Below are positions 27,930 through 40,478 of a DNA stretch of 64,000 bases, in pieces. This DNA comes from Ifrita kowaldi (Eukaryota; Chordata; Aves; Passeriformes; Cinclosomatidae), in contig VZRS01007519.1 in the NCBI GenBank assembly GCA_013398055.1, positions 134,536 through 198,535 of the forward strand, written 5' to 3'. The position numbers and the translations under genes were made by a program. Numbering within the stretch: the stretch's first letter is position 1; the number at the start of each line of letters is the position of its first letter. The notes below the pieces were generated by a model that worked only from the letters and a program-made list of their open reading frames with translations, was not told where the DNA came from and did not search any database.

Positions 27930-28335
27930 TTAAGAGTATTTCAATCCCAGCCTTCCCCAGAGGCTTGGTTTTGCGGGCTCAAGAACAAAGTAGAGCCAGT
28001 GCAGCTGGGGGTGGATCCCATCCAGCCAGTGGTGGTGGAAAGAGACTCCCAGGCAGAGCTGCAGGATGGTCACAGCTGGGCTCCACCTGTAGCCCTTGAG
28101 CTCTGCCTTCAGCTGAGTGCAGCCCTGCTTGAGCTGTAGGGCAGCCCTGCCCTGCCTGGCCCTACTGAGCCAGACCCCATACATGGGCTGCTCTTGGACT
28201 GGCCTGCACAACCCTGTCCCTGTGGCCCTTCATGTGTATCCCAGGGCTGTGTCTGACCTTGTTCACCTCACTGGGTCTGATCCTGACCCCATAGCTCCCA
28301 GCACCTCAGACTCAGGGAACTGCTATCCCTGAAAA
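27930..28335. other. GC-rich block, unclassified
   Basis: About 400 bp of GC-rich DNA stand out from the AT-rich surroundings. All frames that stay open (60-93 codons, both strands) lack a recognisable domain and overlap one another. It could be an old LTR or satellite remnant or a regulatory element. I cannot choose. Confidence 0.3.
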
Positions 28336-31300
28336 TCTGCAAATTGAAAATTTATACTCATCTGTCTTCCACATGTGCGAAACGACATTCACAGATATTT
28401 GCAGTTTTTTAAAGACTGCACTTCAGACATGTCTAAACCTTTCAGATGAGATAAGTGGTCCTGTTTTTAACTTTTTCTCATCTTTGATCACAAAATTCAT
28501 ATCATAATTTTAACCAGAATCTCTACAAAAGTGATAAAAATGATGTACTGTTTGACCCTGTTCCATGAACACTAGTACTAGATACATCTTGCCTAACTTG
28601 TGGCACTTCACTAACAGATACTTCATCTAAGTTTTCAATGGAGGGGGATAGGTTCTTTCAGGGAAAGATTCAACTGTTCTGAAGATGTTAATTCCTATCC
28701 TGAGGTGGCTATTTTGCTGTATGAATAGTCTGTTCTGAACAAGACAATGTCTTAAATTAGACATATTAGTGCCTAGAGATATATCTTGGTCTTTCCATTG
28801 AGGAAAAGATAAGTGTTATGAGAATTTGCAAGTGATTCTTAGTTAAAAGAATTCAAAATGTAAACCTTTCTTGAAATACAGCTGCATTATCAATCTGTTT
28901 CCTAAAGAAGAAATCAATCTTTTATTTGAAAGATCACATACCTCAAATTTTATGCATATTGAGAATGCATTACGATCTTGTATCCAAGCCATACATGAAC
29001 AACCATGACTTTTTTTAAAAGTGAGGGTATTAATTAATAACCTACCTAATAATAATAGTTACATTCCCAAAGAAACCTCTCAAAACTCAACTGTCCATGA
29101 TGATCCAGACTAAATTTGAATGCATAAATATCTCAGTTAAGGAAGAAAAATCTTCACAATTGAAAAGGATCAAGTAATTAATTCATCGTGACCTAAAGAG
29201 TATATGAGCACATCAATAAACATAAATTCTGATATAATGTAAAACAGATTGTTGTTAAAACACTTACTGTTTGCAATCTTAAAGGGTTCTTAAAATAATT
29301 GTGAGAGCATTTTCATTCTTTATCATGTTTATGCTTTTAAAAAATATACATCTAACTGAAAGTTCAGAATCTTATTTTGTTGGTTATACAATAACTGCAA
29401 CCATTCTTTTCTGAGTTTCTTTTTTATTCTTTAAATTACTGATATTTTTCTCAATTCAATTTCGTCTCAACAAACTTTAGGTTTGGGAATAGAGAATTTC
29501 ATTTAATAGGTAGGCATTCTGAGGAGTAGAAATTGTCCTCAAGTTTCCCAAATATAAGAAAAGCCTCATGCAAAATCCATTTATTGATAAAATACACAAC
29601 CCACCACATGATTATCCAGTTGTGCATATTGCCTGCTCTAGTATACCCTGCTGGCTGTTAGTCTTGTTTCTTAGGAAAGAGTTAGTGGGGGTTTTATTTT
29701 TCATTTTGTATTTTGCTGTTTGGTTATTTTTTGTGGTGAGTGTATTTGTGTGTGGTTTTATTTTTTTTAAAACGGATCAACCACCAAAGGCTGATCATGA
29801 CCTTAACTGTTCCATTTTATAAGTCTAAATTAAAAATAAACAGACAAAGTAAAGTGAATTGAAGGGCAGAAGATATTTCACAGTAGAGCTGGCTGGATAT
29901 TGGCTGTGAATGAGGGGGTTATCTCAGCTGGGGGGTAGGGGAGTAGTTTTTGATAATTACTTTAGTTGTTATTGATTTATTCTGTATAGGTATACAAAGT
30001 TTTGCCCCTTTGTCTAATAAGACAGGAGCCTATAAAGAATGGAGAATCATATCTTTTATTGTTAGTTACCAGGTACATGTTTAATGTGTGCTGTGGGGGA
30101 ATCTACAAAACTCCTTCAGGTAATGATATGGGTAGCAGCAGCTGTAGATATAAATGGGAGTGCAAAGACTAACACACACAGGAGGAAAAAAAATAAAAGA
30201 AAGGAAAAGAGAAAGCTTTCTCATGCTAATAGGATGTTTGTGTTCTGGTTCCTCTTAGAAGCCTTACCTTTTCTAAGGCTCTCAGCAGTGACTTCCAGCA
30301 GGGTTCTCATTAATATAAATTCCTGTGTGCTTGCAGGGCTTTAAATTACACTTGTTAATGCACACGTTGCTCTGCATGTGAATTTTGTGGGATCAAACCC
30401 AAGGAGCTATAATGACAATAGATGTAAATACTAGAATGTGTGGAGGCCATTAATTAATTGTGTGGATGTGTTACTACAAATGCTTCTAATCACATGGATT
30501 TTTGTTTTTCTCTCTCATATCTTCTGAACTAACAGTCTGCTGTTTATGAAATTTGAAAGAAAGGCAAATAATCTAAAAGAAATTAACTCTTTGTATATTT
30601 TGTGAAAATAAGAATCCAGATAGAGAAGGTAAATGACAGTAAGAGTCTCACTGAGAAAAAATATTTTAGATTCCACTTTGCAGGGCAACACACACACACA
30701 AGATCACAACTACATAAAAATACTTCATCTTAGCTTATGATAAAATTCACGGTTGTTAAACAGATTCAGAATAATGAGAAAAAAAGCCTCCCTTAATTCC
30801 ATTGTTTTCAGGATAAATGTTAACACAAGTGTGTATGGTGTAGGTGTATAGTCTGAGCATATGTACATAAAGTTGACAGAAAAATAAAACAATCCTACAG
30901 ATCATGATCTGTCATGTTGGTCTTTGAAAAGAATAACTATTTTTTATGGGTTTGATTCAAATTCTGGTTATCCCTCTGAGCTGGAATTATGATCAGCAGA
31001 AAGACTTCATTTTAGTTCAACGTAAACATACAGAGCAGCCATGCATTACATTTATGGGGTCCAATATGTCAAGGTGCCTTAAGCACATATGGTGTTTAAG
31101 CATAGCAACTGTCCTTTATACGGCTGTACTTTTAGATCATGGAGCATCTCAGGAGATGGAGTCTACTGACTGCATAAGGAAAAGGCTTATTCTAGCTTTA
31201 AATAGACAATAATTAGCATAGGTGAGCCTATATAGCTTCAACATATAGCTATTTTACTTGAGGGTATGGCAAAGTTTGTTCTTTTTTAACTTCTCTAACA

Positions 31301-32769
31301 GAGGATGATCCTGCTAGGGAGTCTTTTTTTCATATTGAGATATTATATTTTTTGATGTCTGAAATCACTCAATCTATAAGCCATGTTGTCTTTTACACTT
31401 TTCAGTCACACTCTCTGAGAAAGAGTGGATGTATCATTAAAAAGATATAGCTTAGGGATGTTTCATGACATATCCTCCTTAAGTTCTACAGGGGAAAAAA
31501 AAACTGAAACAAAACAACCCAGTGTTCAAATTGTACTTCTTAGAATTACAATCTAATTGGTTTCACTTCTTTGAGTACTTTTCTATAGAATTTAGTTAGA
31601 TTCTAGCTCATGGTTGATGTGTTCTCAGGCCATCTGAGTTAGGTCAGCCAAAGATGTCATGTACTTACTTAACTACACAGTATTCTGCTTAGTATGACTT
31701 TGACCCTCACACAATCCTATTAGATAAAGCACATACTGTAGACATTTCCAAAAGAATTACTGTGGGCAAGATTGCACTATTTGTTGACAGTTCAAAACTG
31801 AGACATAAAAATTGTCAAAATAAATAACAAGTACCCCCATCCCACACACTTCAGTGTTCTTCAGTTTCCTGCAGAATTTTGTTAGAATTCTAGCATTTGT
31901 TTTTTTTCTGCCTTGTACTTTGCTCAATCAACTTGGATACTCTTTTCTTAGTTATGCATTCTGACTGGGCAGATTTTTTCAAGATGCACTACAGTTGTCT
32001 AAGTCTTCTGTTTCAGAAAGCTTGTGCCTCTAATGTCTTTACTAGTTAAACAGACTTAAGTGGTGAAAAGTATTCCAATAATTGAGTTGCAATGTATCTA
32101 GGTTCACTTACATCTGAGCCTTTATCAGCAATGATGATGTAGCTGTTAGATATGGAAGGATGAATTAACTATAATGCAAGAGATTATTTCAAAAATGGTT
32201 CAACTGAGAGATTTCTAAAATTTCCATATACCTTTCCTGGCTATAAGGATGACTGAGCATTATTATCTCAGACATAGGTCTATTTTGAAGATGTCTAGAA
32301 TCAGATTAAGTGATGTTAATTTCCAATATTGGTTTAATGACTGTGTAGTAATTCATTCCTTGCTTAATTTTCAGTATTAATTAATTGATTTAATTATTGT
32401 AATTACTTAAATTTTGACGGTGTTCACAGAAGCTCTCAAATGCCTGCCTGGGCATGTGAGCATAGGGTTAACAGAATGATATTTGCCTTATGAATTTAAG
32501 TTTTATGATTAAAGCATTTATTTTGGATGTAGAAGATGGCTTCTGGTGTAAAATTTTCAGAAAATAAAATTCTCAGCCTAGAGAGAATAAAACTGTCATA
32601 TACCACATTTTGGGAAAGTGCTCTCTTGACTAGATTATAAGACATTCAGACAAAAAGGAAAGAGATTCACTGCAGCCAAGCATTCAGGTCCAGCTTTTGT
32701 CTTGATACTAGCTTAGTGCATTCCCATCAAAACTTTAAATATTCTGTAAAATCTGTCTGCATTATGTGT
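28336..32769. other. AT-rich unique sequence, no gene recognised
   Basis: A T-rich stretch at 29690-29770 and a short (CA)n tract at about 30690-30700 are the only simple features. No exon or repeat family was recognised. Confidence 0.5.
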
Positions 32770-33060
32770 CTTCTTGCCCGAAGTGCAGAGTGTACCCATA
32801 GTAACACCAAGCCCAGCCTCCATACCCACCGAGCACAAAGTACACGCTGCAACAGGTGCACGCTGTTCCTGCTCTGTAGCCCTTGAGGACTGGTGTCCTC
32901 ACCAGCTAAGTGACATTTCAAAATCACTCTGTCCCTCCTCCCGAGGCTGTGTTGTGGTCAGCCAGGAGTACAAGAAGCAGAAAGCAGAAAAGGCAGAGTC
33001 TGATTCTCTCTGTTTGAGCGGTCAGGTGGGAGAGAGTGACATCTGTGATGAGACATAAGA
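32770..33060. other. GC-richer patch with a 94-codon open frame, not supported as a gene
   Basis: The plus strand is open from ATG at 32774 to a stop at 33058 and the minus strand is partly open as well. The translation shows no domain I recognise, and there is no obvious promoter or splice context. It lies next to a candidate LTR. It might be a decayed exon or an old repeat; composition alone could produce it. Confidence 0.25.
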
Positions 33061-33178
33061 ATCCCATTCATGCAATTAGTTTTGTTTCATTTTATTTGGT
33101 TTTTCATACAATACTGCTGCAAAATGTTATGGTAAGGACCTTGTCTGGACTACTTCTAAGTTCCATTCCAGTAGCTGC

Positions 33179-33725
33179 TGTTGTCAGGACTTAACACAAT
33201 AAATTGTCTCAAACACTGACAAAGGAGGAAGTTCACACAGGATAAGCTAACTTAAGGCAGGCACAGACAGCAAAAAGGAAGGAGTTCATTTCAGGCCTAC
33301 ATGGAGGTGAAAGGTCTGGAATTAGCACACCAGACAAGACTCCACTGTGCAGACTGTGGGAAAAGCACAGACGCAACAACAGGAAGACGCCAGGCCTGGT
33401 GAAGCTGATCTGGGAAACCTGTTCAGATAACAGTTCTCACCATGGCAAAGAGTGGGAAAGGAAGCAACTGCTTACTCGCATGACATCCCAAGTTGTGGGA
33501 ATAGCACTTACACCTCTGGATACCTGGGTCTTGGACTGTACAGATGTGTATCCTCCAGAAAAACACTCTGGGGACCCACACCACAGAGAAGACCACAAGA
33601 AGAAGGGTACCCATGGGGTGGTGACTATAATTCTCTCTTTCTCTGTCCCCATCTCTCTCCCTCTCACATTTTCTGTTAAATAAAATCCATACTATTGACT
33701 TTGGCATATGGTCTCATTTGCACCT
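33179..33725 (+). mobile_element. Candidate solo LTR
   Basis: A segment of about 550 bp starts TGTTGTCAGGACTTAACACA. It carries a late polyadenylation-like signal (GTTAAATAAAATCC, about 33676-33689) followed by a short U5-like tail ending near CTCATTTGCA. The layout and the moderate GC rise fit an avian ERVL-type LTR on the plus strand. No target duplication was confirmed, and both ends are estimates. Open frames on both strands (33399-33683, 33423-33707) are treated as by-products. Confidence 0.4.
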
Positions 33726-34342
33726 TAATTTGGGCAGAGACATTTTAATAACTGGACTGTAATATTATTTCAGAACTTGGAACATAAGAGCTGCTTTTTA
33801 AATATTTTTAAGTAAAGATGCAACTTTTCTCTATTGAGCGATAATCTTCAGATATTTGCTAAAGATAGACAGAATCTAACTTTCTAGAAGTGCTTAGCTT
33901 TTAAGAGAAGCGACCTGTTACATGGTCAATGGAGAGGCAGTGCCCAAATTGAATGTGCTTAATTTCCCTTTTAAGGTGCTTACATCTCTACATAAATATC
34001 AAGCTTCACTGAACTGGAGTTCCACTGTTCTTCGCTGATTTCATGTTGACATTCGCTTGACTTTGAAGAAAGAAATATTTTATTTTACCCTAGACAACTA
34101 AAAATTACTTACTTACAAGCGTAAAACAGACAATAAGTCAAGTGCACAATACTCTGGGGTTTTTTATTTTTCCTGTAAATATGTGGGTTGGGGGGGGGTT
34201 GGTTGTTGGGTTTTTTTGGGTTTTTTAATTTAGACTTGTTGAAAGAATAGGAAAATACATATTTAATTTTCATTGACATATTCTGTTTTCTGTTCTGGGT
34301 CCAAATGTTGAACTTCAGCAATTTCCTTAAACAGTGACAATC
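33726..34342. other. Unique sequence with a G-rich tract
   Basis: Mostly AT-rich and unannotated. The G-rich tract is listed separately. Confidence 0.5.
34184..34226 (+). repeat. G-rich tract with quadruplex potential
   Basis: Runs of G are spaced as GGG-TT-G9-TTGGTTGTT-GGG-T7-GGG-T6. Four or more G3 runs with loops of 2-9 nt meet the usual G-quadruplex pattern on the plus strand. No function is implied. Confidence 0.7.
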
Positions 34343-34602
34343 ACTGAATCACTGAAATCGGAAGGGAACTCTTGAGGTTATCTATTCCTGCCACCCTGCT
34401 CAAGCTGACTGCCCAGATTCATGTCCAAACAACTTTAGAGTATCTTCAAGATGGGAGATTCTACAACCATTCTGGACAACCTGTGGCAGGGCTCAGTCAA
34501 CTTTTTCAGTAAAAAACTGTTTCCTGGTGTTCAAAGGGAACTTCCTGTGTTCAGTTTGTGCTCCTCTTATGCCACTGAAAAGAGCCTGGCTCTATCCTTT
34601 TT
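34343..34602 (-). mobile_element. CR1 LINE 3' end fragment, minus strand
   Basis: The CR1 3' tail lies on the left (TCACTGAATCACTGAAATCGG). The conserved block 'ACAACCATTCTGGACAACCTGTGGCAGGGC...' then reads back toward the 5' side, up to 'AAAAGAGCCTGGCTCTATCC'. It is a 5'-truncated copy, immediately followed by a second CR1 3' end in the same orientation. Confidence 0.85.
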
Positions 34603-35845
34603 CATAGAATCATGGAATAGTTTGTATTGGAAGAGACCTTTAAAGTCACCTAGTTCATCCCTGGAGGTTAACATGAGTCCACTTCTTGAGCTTGTCCAGG
34701 TCTCTCTTGATGGCATAGTGTCCCTCAGATGTGACAACCACAACAACCAGCTTAGTGGCATCTGCAAACTTGCTCAGAATTCACTCAATCCCACTGTCTT
34801 TATCCTCGATGAAGGTATTAAAGAGTATTAGCCCCAATATGGACCTCTGAGAGCACCACTTGTTACTGATGCCCTTGTGGGCATTGAGCCACTGACCATT
34901 TCTGTCTGGATGTGACATCCATTACTCTTCCCTTGTCCACTGATGTAGTCAGACCATCATAGAAAGCCACTAGGTTGGTAAGGAAGGATTTGTGCTTGGT
35001 GAAGCCACGCAGGCTGTCTCAAATCACCTCCCTGTCCACCATGTGCCATAACATAGCCTCTAGGAGAATGTGCTCCACAATCTTTCCAGATAGAGGTGAG
35101 GCTCACAGGTCGGTCATTCCCAGGGTCCTCCTTTCTACCGTTCTTTAAAATGTGTGCAATATTTCCCCTTTTCTAGTCACTGGGGACTTCATCTGCCATG
35201 ACTTTTGAAATATCATGGAGAGTGGCTTGGAAATTACATAAGCCTCAGAACTCTGGGATGCCTTCCATCAGGTCCTATAGACTTATGTATGTTCAGGTTC
35301 ACCAGGTCATCACGATCCTGATCTTTCCTTACAGTGGGAGGGGCTTTTCTCCCCCATCCCTCTCTCTGGCAGTCCACCTGGTCGAGCAGTGTGGGAAGCA
35401 AGGTTGCCAGTAAAGAGTGAGGCAAAAAAATGTTCTTGAGTACCTCAGCATTCTCCTTGTCTCTTTGTATCAGTTTGCCTGTATTGCTCTCTGAGGAGGG
35501 TTTCTTTGTCCTTTCTTTTCTGGCTGACTTTCCTGTAGAAGCTCTCCCTGTTATTCTTTGCATCTCTTGATAAGTTCAGCTCCAGGTGCTCCTTGGCCTT
35601 CCTAACCTCATCCTAACACAACCAGACAGAATCCCTATACTCTTCCCAGGACACCTGTCCCTGCTTCCACTGTCAGTGCATTTCCTTCTTGCCTCCTAGT
35701 TTGACAACACGATCTTGGCTCAGCTATGCCAGACTCTTTCCTTCCTTTTGTGATTTCTTACATCTGAGAACTGAAAGTTCTTTTCCTGTACAAAAAATAT
35801 CCTTAAAGATCTGCCAGCTCTGTTCTGCTCCCTTAGCGAAATATA
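34603..35845 (-). mobile_element. CR1 LINE, internally rearranged, covering RT and the inter-domain region
   Basis: The tail TCATAGAATCATGGAATAG sits at about 34605. After only about 70 bp of 3' sequence, the element jumps at about 34670 into reverse-transcriptase coding (minus strand), then continues through the RT start. Frame 35234-35563 contains NLNIHKSIGPDGRHPRVLR, the conserved CR1 start of RT, preceded by a lysine-rich linker. The part from about 35580 to 35845 matches the region between endonuclease and RT. Multiple stops and frameshifts make it inactive. It is either one internally deleted element or two nested copies. Confidence 0.8.
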
Positions 35846-36271
35846 AATTCTGGTATTTTAAATGTGAATTAAATATTCAGGAATTGAAACTATCTCATTA
35901 TATCTTAAGCATCAGTGTCATTATCACTAAAAATTACTTACCTAAATTTGCAAGATAATGACTTGTACAAAAACAATGTCTCATAGCCAACAAATATCTT
36001 GAGTTTCTTTTGATCAAAGTGATGGCTATGTCACTGAATGTCCTCTATTTTTGTTGCAGTTGGAACAAAAGGCAAGTCTAATTCTGAAAGATGAGAAAGA
36101 GGGATCCAGACAGTGCTATAACCCTGTAGTGGAAGCATAACTTCTCTAATTCTGTTTTATGCGGTAGACCTTTAGGGTAATTAGCTGGATAAAGTCTCAG
36201 TTCTCACTTTTCTTTCATCTTAGATGAAGTGATTTGTCCCAAATTTACAGATAGTATTTTTGTTAAAGTGG

Positions 36272-36573
36272 TGTCCTGGTTTTAAATAGGATAGAGTTAA
36301 TTTTCTTTCTAGTAGCTGGTACAGTGCTGTGGTTTGGATTTAGTCCAAGAATAAGTTGATAACACACTGGTGTTTGAGTTGTTGCTGAGTAATGCTTGCT
36401 TCTAAGTGAAGGACTTTCCCGTTTCCCATGCTCTACCAGTGGGCAAGTACACAAGAAGCCAAGAGAGAACACAGCCAGGAACACTCCAATTTCTGTTCCC
36501 CATCCCACCTGGGTGGGGGGAGGAGAAAGGGGCTGCATGGTCCTTAGTTTCTGTCTGGGACTAAACCAGTACA
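36272..36573 (+). mobile_element. Compact 302-bp solo LTR with 5-bp target duplication (copy 3)
   Basis: It begins TGTCCTGGTTTTAAATAGG, then ATAGAGTTAATTTTC and AGTAGCTGGTACAGTGCTGTG, closely matching the 5' half of copy 1. It ends CTAAACCAGTACA. The 5-mer AGTGG lies directly before (36267-36271) and directly after (36574-36578), a perfect target duplication, so both ends are real. It is half the length of copy 1 (611 bp). The central promoter-like and TTA-repeat part is missing, leaving a short GGGTGGGGGGAGG-containing middle. It is either a short subfamily or an internally deleted LTR. Confidence 0.85.
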
Positions 36574-36578
36574 AGTGG

Positions 36579-39390
36579 TTCCGTAATGCTGAAATTTGCA
36601 CAGTTTGAGTGTACAGACTTTTTTGCATCCTTTCAATATTCCTAATACATCTCAATGTATTCTTCCTAATAATCAGTTGAGCAAGTATTAGTATTTCTAT
36701 TTCTGCGGTAATAAATTAACACAGAGATGTTAATGTTTAAGACATAAGAAGTAATTAAGAAAAATAAAAATTAATGTATCTGTTTGATTGCTCTCCTAAG
36801 TGAAAAAGATAATATCTGTGGTAATACCTTACACAGATGTGCTCAAGCAAGACAGTAGATGAACCATGAAGTAAAAAATGTATCTGCTGTTAGTCAAATA
36901 ATCTGCTAAAGTATTTTGTTCATGCAGTCATCTCACTTTCTTTTCTATTTTTCCCATTTATTTCCAGCTGCAAAACTTCTAGAAGCACTGTAGAATTTTT
37001 TTAGTATATGCTCTATTTACATAGTGTCCTACATCTGGCAGTTCTCCCATGAATAAGACAAAGGGCAGCCACTGCTCTCTATGATAATTCAGGAAAAAGT
37101 AATTTGATTCTACCTCTTTTAAAACCACATACAAACTTATTTGATATTGTCACCTTATGTCATCATCATACTCATGATCCATGTATGGATCTGAGGCTGA
37201 CAAACAAACAAAAAATACCTTAAAGACAGACACTTGGATCATTATCCTTTATCTGCAAGCAGACTGAAAAACTGGGCCTCATTCAACATGAGGAATTTAC
37301 AATACTGAAGATATCATATGATGTAAAAAAAGACACATTTGAAAACTTATTTCTTTGCATACACCAACATTGATCATATACAATTAGTATGTAGAAATAA
37401 GCTTTGAATTTATCTTTTGCGGTAATAAAAAGGTAATAAAAAAATTTGGTTTAAAGAAGTGAAAAATATGAGTAGAAGTGAGTAATACTGGCAGACTCTA
37501 GGGTTCTTGAAGCTATGACTGATGCAGTCTTAGGCTCATTGTTTTCTGGTAGTTTTCCTTGGAATTAACTTGCCTTGGAACTACGCCTTTTACTGTCTTG
37601 GAATGAAATGCCTGAATTTGTCCAAATAGCCAAGAAATGAGTTAACACCTAAGCAAGTGTCCAATTTAAAGGATCAAAGCTTGCTCACTGTCCCTCTTTG
37701 TCAATGTAGATGCACCCAGAAATTTTTATTTCTAGTATTATATTTATTTATCTACTTTGAATTTATATATATATATATATATAAACACATATATATATAC
37801 ATACATATATAAATATATATATATATAGTAGGTAAAACCCCTATTTTTTAAAATGGAAAAGATAACTTTTTTGTTTTCGAGATTTCATCAAGAACAGTTA
37901 TCTGACAAGTGAATGAAATGAGACACATCCCTTTAAGTAAAGATTAAGTCTTCAGTTTTTGAACAAAGAAAACATACTGAGAATGTTTCTTCACAGGCTG
38001 GATCATCCCTCTGCCCACATAGCAGAACACAGCAGTAACTTTGAGGTGACAGAGAAGTAATAAGTAACAGGACTCAATTGTCCATGCTTAGCTATCTAGA
38101 GCCATTTCAGGTGCTGTAGGTCTTGCCTCTGCTAGCTACTAATAAAAAAGCCTTCTGGATTTATGACAGCCCTCTGTTGTAACTGTGGGCTCACATGGCT
38201 ATCTCAGCCTGAGATGTCTGAAGCAACACGTGACAAATATATTTAAAAGCCTAAATCCTGTATTAACTACCTTCTGGAATAGGATTCAAGTCTTACATCT
38301 CAAGTCTCACATTTAGATTTTAGGAAAAATTTGTATAAATGTTAAGGAAACTTCCCTATCTGACCATTCAGGAGCCACTCTGACAGTGATACTTGCACCA
38401 CCTGAACTGGCACCAAGGCCCCTTCCCAGCTACACACACACCTCACACTCACACAATCGCATGAGGTTTCTCAGATGTCTCGATCTTTAAAACAGTTGTC
38501 TTGGTGTAGTAACTAAACAAAAAAACACCTTGAACTGGTTCCTCTGAGGAGGGGTCCCAAACAAAGGAAACCCAGGTCTTCCATACCCTCACAGCCTCAG
38601 TGAGAAAGTCTTGGGTCATCAGCTCCTGCCATGTCTCTGACTGTCTGGTCACCTGGCTGGGCCACAGGTCCCTGTGCCCTTTGTTCTGCAAAGGGCCAGC
38701 AGTTTATGGCCTCTTGCCTGGGGCTCCAACACCCAGAGCCCAACCTGCAGCTCAACCTGCAGCTGCATACTGAGCTAAATGTACCAGCATTGAATGTATT
38801 CCTCAACATAAATGCGTTTTAAATCAATAAAAGTCTAGAGATAGATTTACTTTCAGAAGCCAGGCAATCCTGAGATGCCCTAAGTCATCTGATACATCTG
38901 TCCAAGATGAGAGAAAATGACATACAATTTACAGGAGATCTGTGTCATTCACGGATCTGGAGGTGAGAAGAATATTCCGCAGGCTCTAAAATGACACTAG
39001 ATGCCTACATTTGGGCAAGTGGATGAGGTTTTAGTCAGGGCTTATATCTATTGACAGTTGTGGTACTTCAGACACCCACCACACATGCAAGAAACTAAAT
39101 TTAGGTAAATTCATTTGGAACTTGGTTCCCATCTCTAGGGAAACAGTAACCAATATCTGCTGTGATGATATCACACAGGATTTTGGTGTTTGCTTTATCT
39201 GTGCTTGCTTTATCCTTGTAAAGTCATGCTAGCTAGCACACTGGAGGAATTGGAGAGAACTGTTTTACTTAATATGCAGAAGAGGGAGAAGAGATGCATA
39301 AACCAGTTAAAGCTTCTCTCCCATTTTGTCTCCTAACTGTTCAGCAGTGGAAAGAGATTCTTTCAATCCACCAGTTGTCTTAAGCAGGGG
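36579..39390. other. AT-rich unique sequence, no gene recognised
   Basis: It holds the AT microsatellite at 37761-37828. A moderately GC-rich patch at about 38400-38830 has overlapping short frames on both strands and no recognised domain. Confidence 0.5.
37761..37828. repeat. (AT)n microsatellite, interrupted
   Basis: Two blocks of (TA)n are separated by CACA- and CATACATA-type interruptions. The length is likely polymorphic. Confidence 0.9.
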
Positions 39391-40478
39391 TAGAATCACA
39401 GAATTATTAAGGCTGGAAAAGACATCCAAAACATCAAGTCCAACCTTTGAGAGACCACCTTATCAACTAAACCATAGCATAAAGTACCATGTCCAATTGT
39501 TTCTTGAACATTTCCAGGGATGGTGACTCCAGCATCTGCCTGGGGAGCCCATTCTGGTGCTTAACCAACTTTTCAGTGAAAAAGTTTTTCTTGATGTCCA
39601 GCTGGAACTTCCCCTGATGCAGAATGAGGCTATGCCCTCTTGTCCTTTCGCTGGTTCCCTGGGAGAAGAGGCTGATCCCCACCTGGCTACAACCTCCTTT
39701 TGGGAGTTGTAGAGAGTGATAAGGTCTCCCCCGAGCCCCATTTTCTCCAGACTTAACAAACTCATTTCCTTCAGCTACTCCTGGGTCATGCTTAAGACCA
39801 TTTAGCAGCTGTGTTTCCCATCTCTGGACTCATGCCAGCACCTCAATGCTTTTCTTGTTGTGAGGGACCCAGAACAGGACATGGGAATTGAGGTGTGGCG
39901 TCACCAGTGCTGAGTACAGGGTGACGATTGTTACCCTAGTCGTGGTGGCCACCCTATGTCTGATACGGGCCAGGATGCCATTGGCCTTCTCGGCCACCTG
40001 GGCAGCTGCCTGCTCAAGATCAGCTGCTGCCAACCAGCATCCCCAGATCCTTTTCTGCTGCGCAGCTTTCCAGCCACTATTCCCCAACCCTGTAATTTTG
40101 CCTGAGATTTTTGTGACTGAAAGGCAGGACCTGGCACTTGCTGTATTGACTCTCATACCACTGGCTTTGGCCCACTAATTCAGCCAGTCCAAATCCCTCT
40201 GCAGAGCCTTCCTACCCTCCAGCAGATCAACACTCTCACCCCACTTAGCATTGTCTGCGAACTTAGTGAGGGTGCACTCCATCTCCTCACCCAGATCACT
40301 GATGAAGATACTAAACACAACCATCCCCAGTGCTGACCCTTGAGGAACCCCACTAGTGACTGGCTGTCCACTGGATGTGACACCATTTACCGCCTCCCTC
40401 TGGGGCTGACCATCCAGCCAGTTCTTAACCCAGTGAGGAGCGCACCTGTCCAAGCCATGGGCTTCTGGGAGTGTCCTG
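39391..40478 (-). mobile_element. CR1 LINE, 3' half with part of the reverse transcriptase
   Basis: The 3' tail is at the left (TAGAATCACAGAATTATTAAGG). The 3' untranslated region runs rightward, and RT coding occupies about 40175-40453 on the minus strand. That frame contains SGVPQGSALG, typical of the CR1 RT, then TKFADNAKWGE. The catalytic FADD appears as FADN, with the second aspartate replaced. Upstream, WVKNWLDGQPQREAVNG is the usual CR1 block before VPQGS. The copy is 5'-truncated within RT at about 40478 and inactive. It is one of the better preserved CR1 copies here. Confidence 0.92.

Noticed and set aside
33399..33707. 94-codon frames on both strands
   Set aside because: They overlap each other within a candidate LTR and have no domain.
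35234..35563. 109-codon minus frame as a host gene
   Set aside because: It contains HKSIGPDGRHPRVL, diagnostic of CR1 reverse transcriptase, so it belongs to the transposon.
37761..37828. CRISPR-like or satellite array
   Set aside because: It is a plain AT dinucleotide microsatellite; no spacer-repeat pattern exists anywhere in the window.
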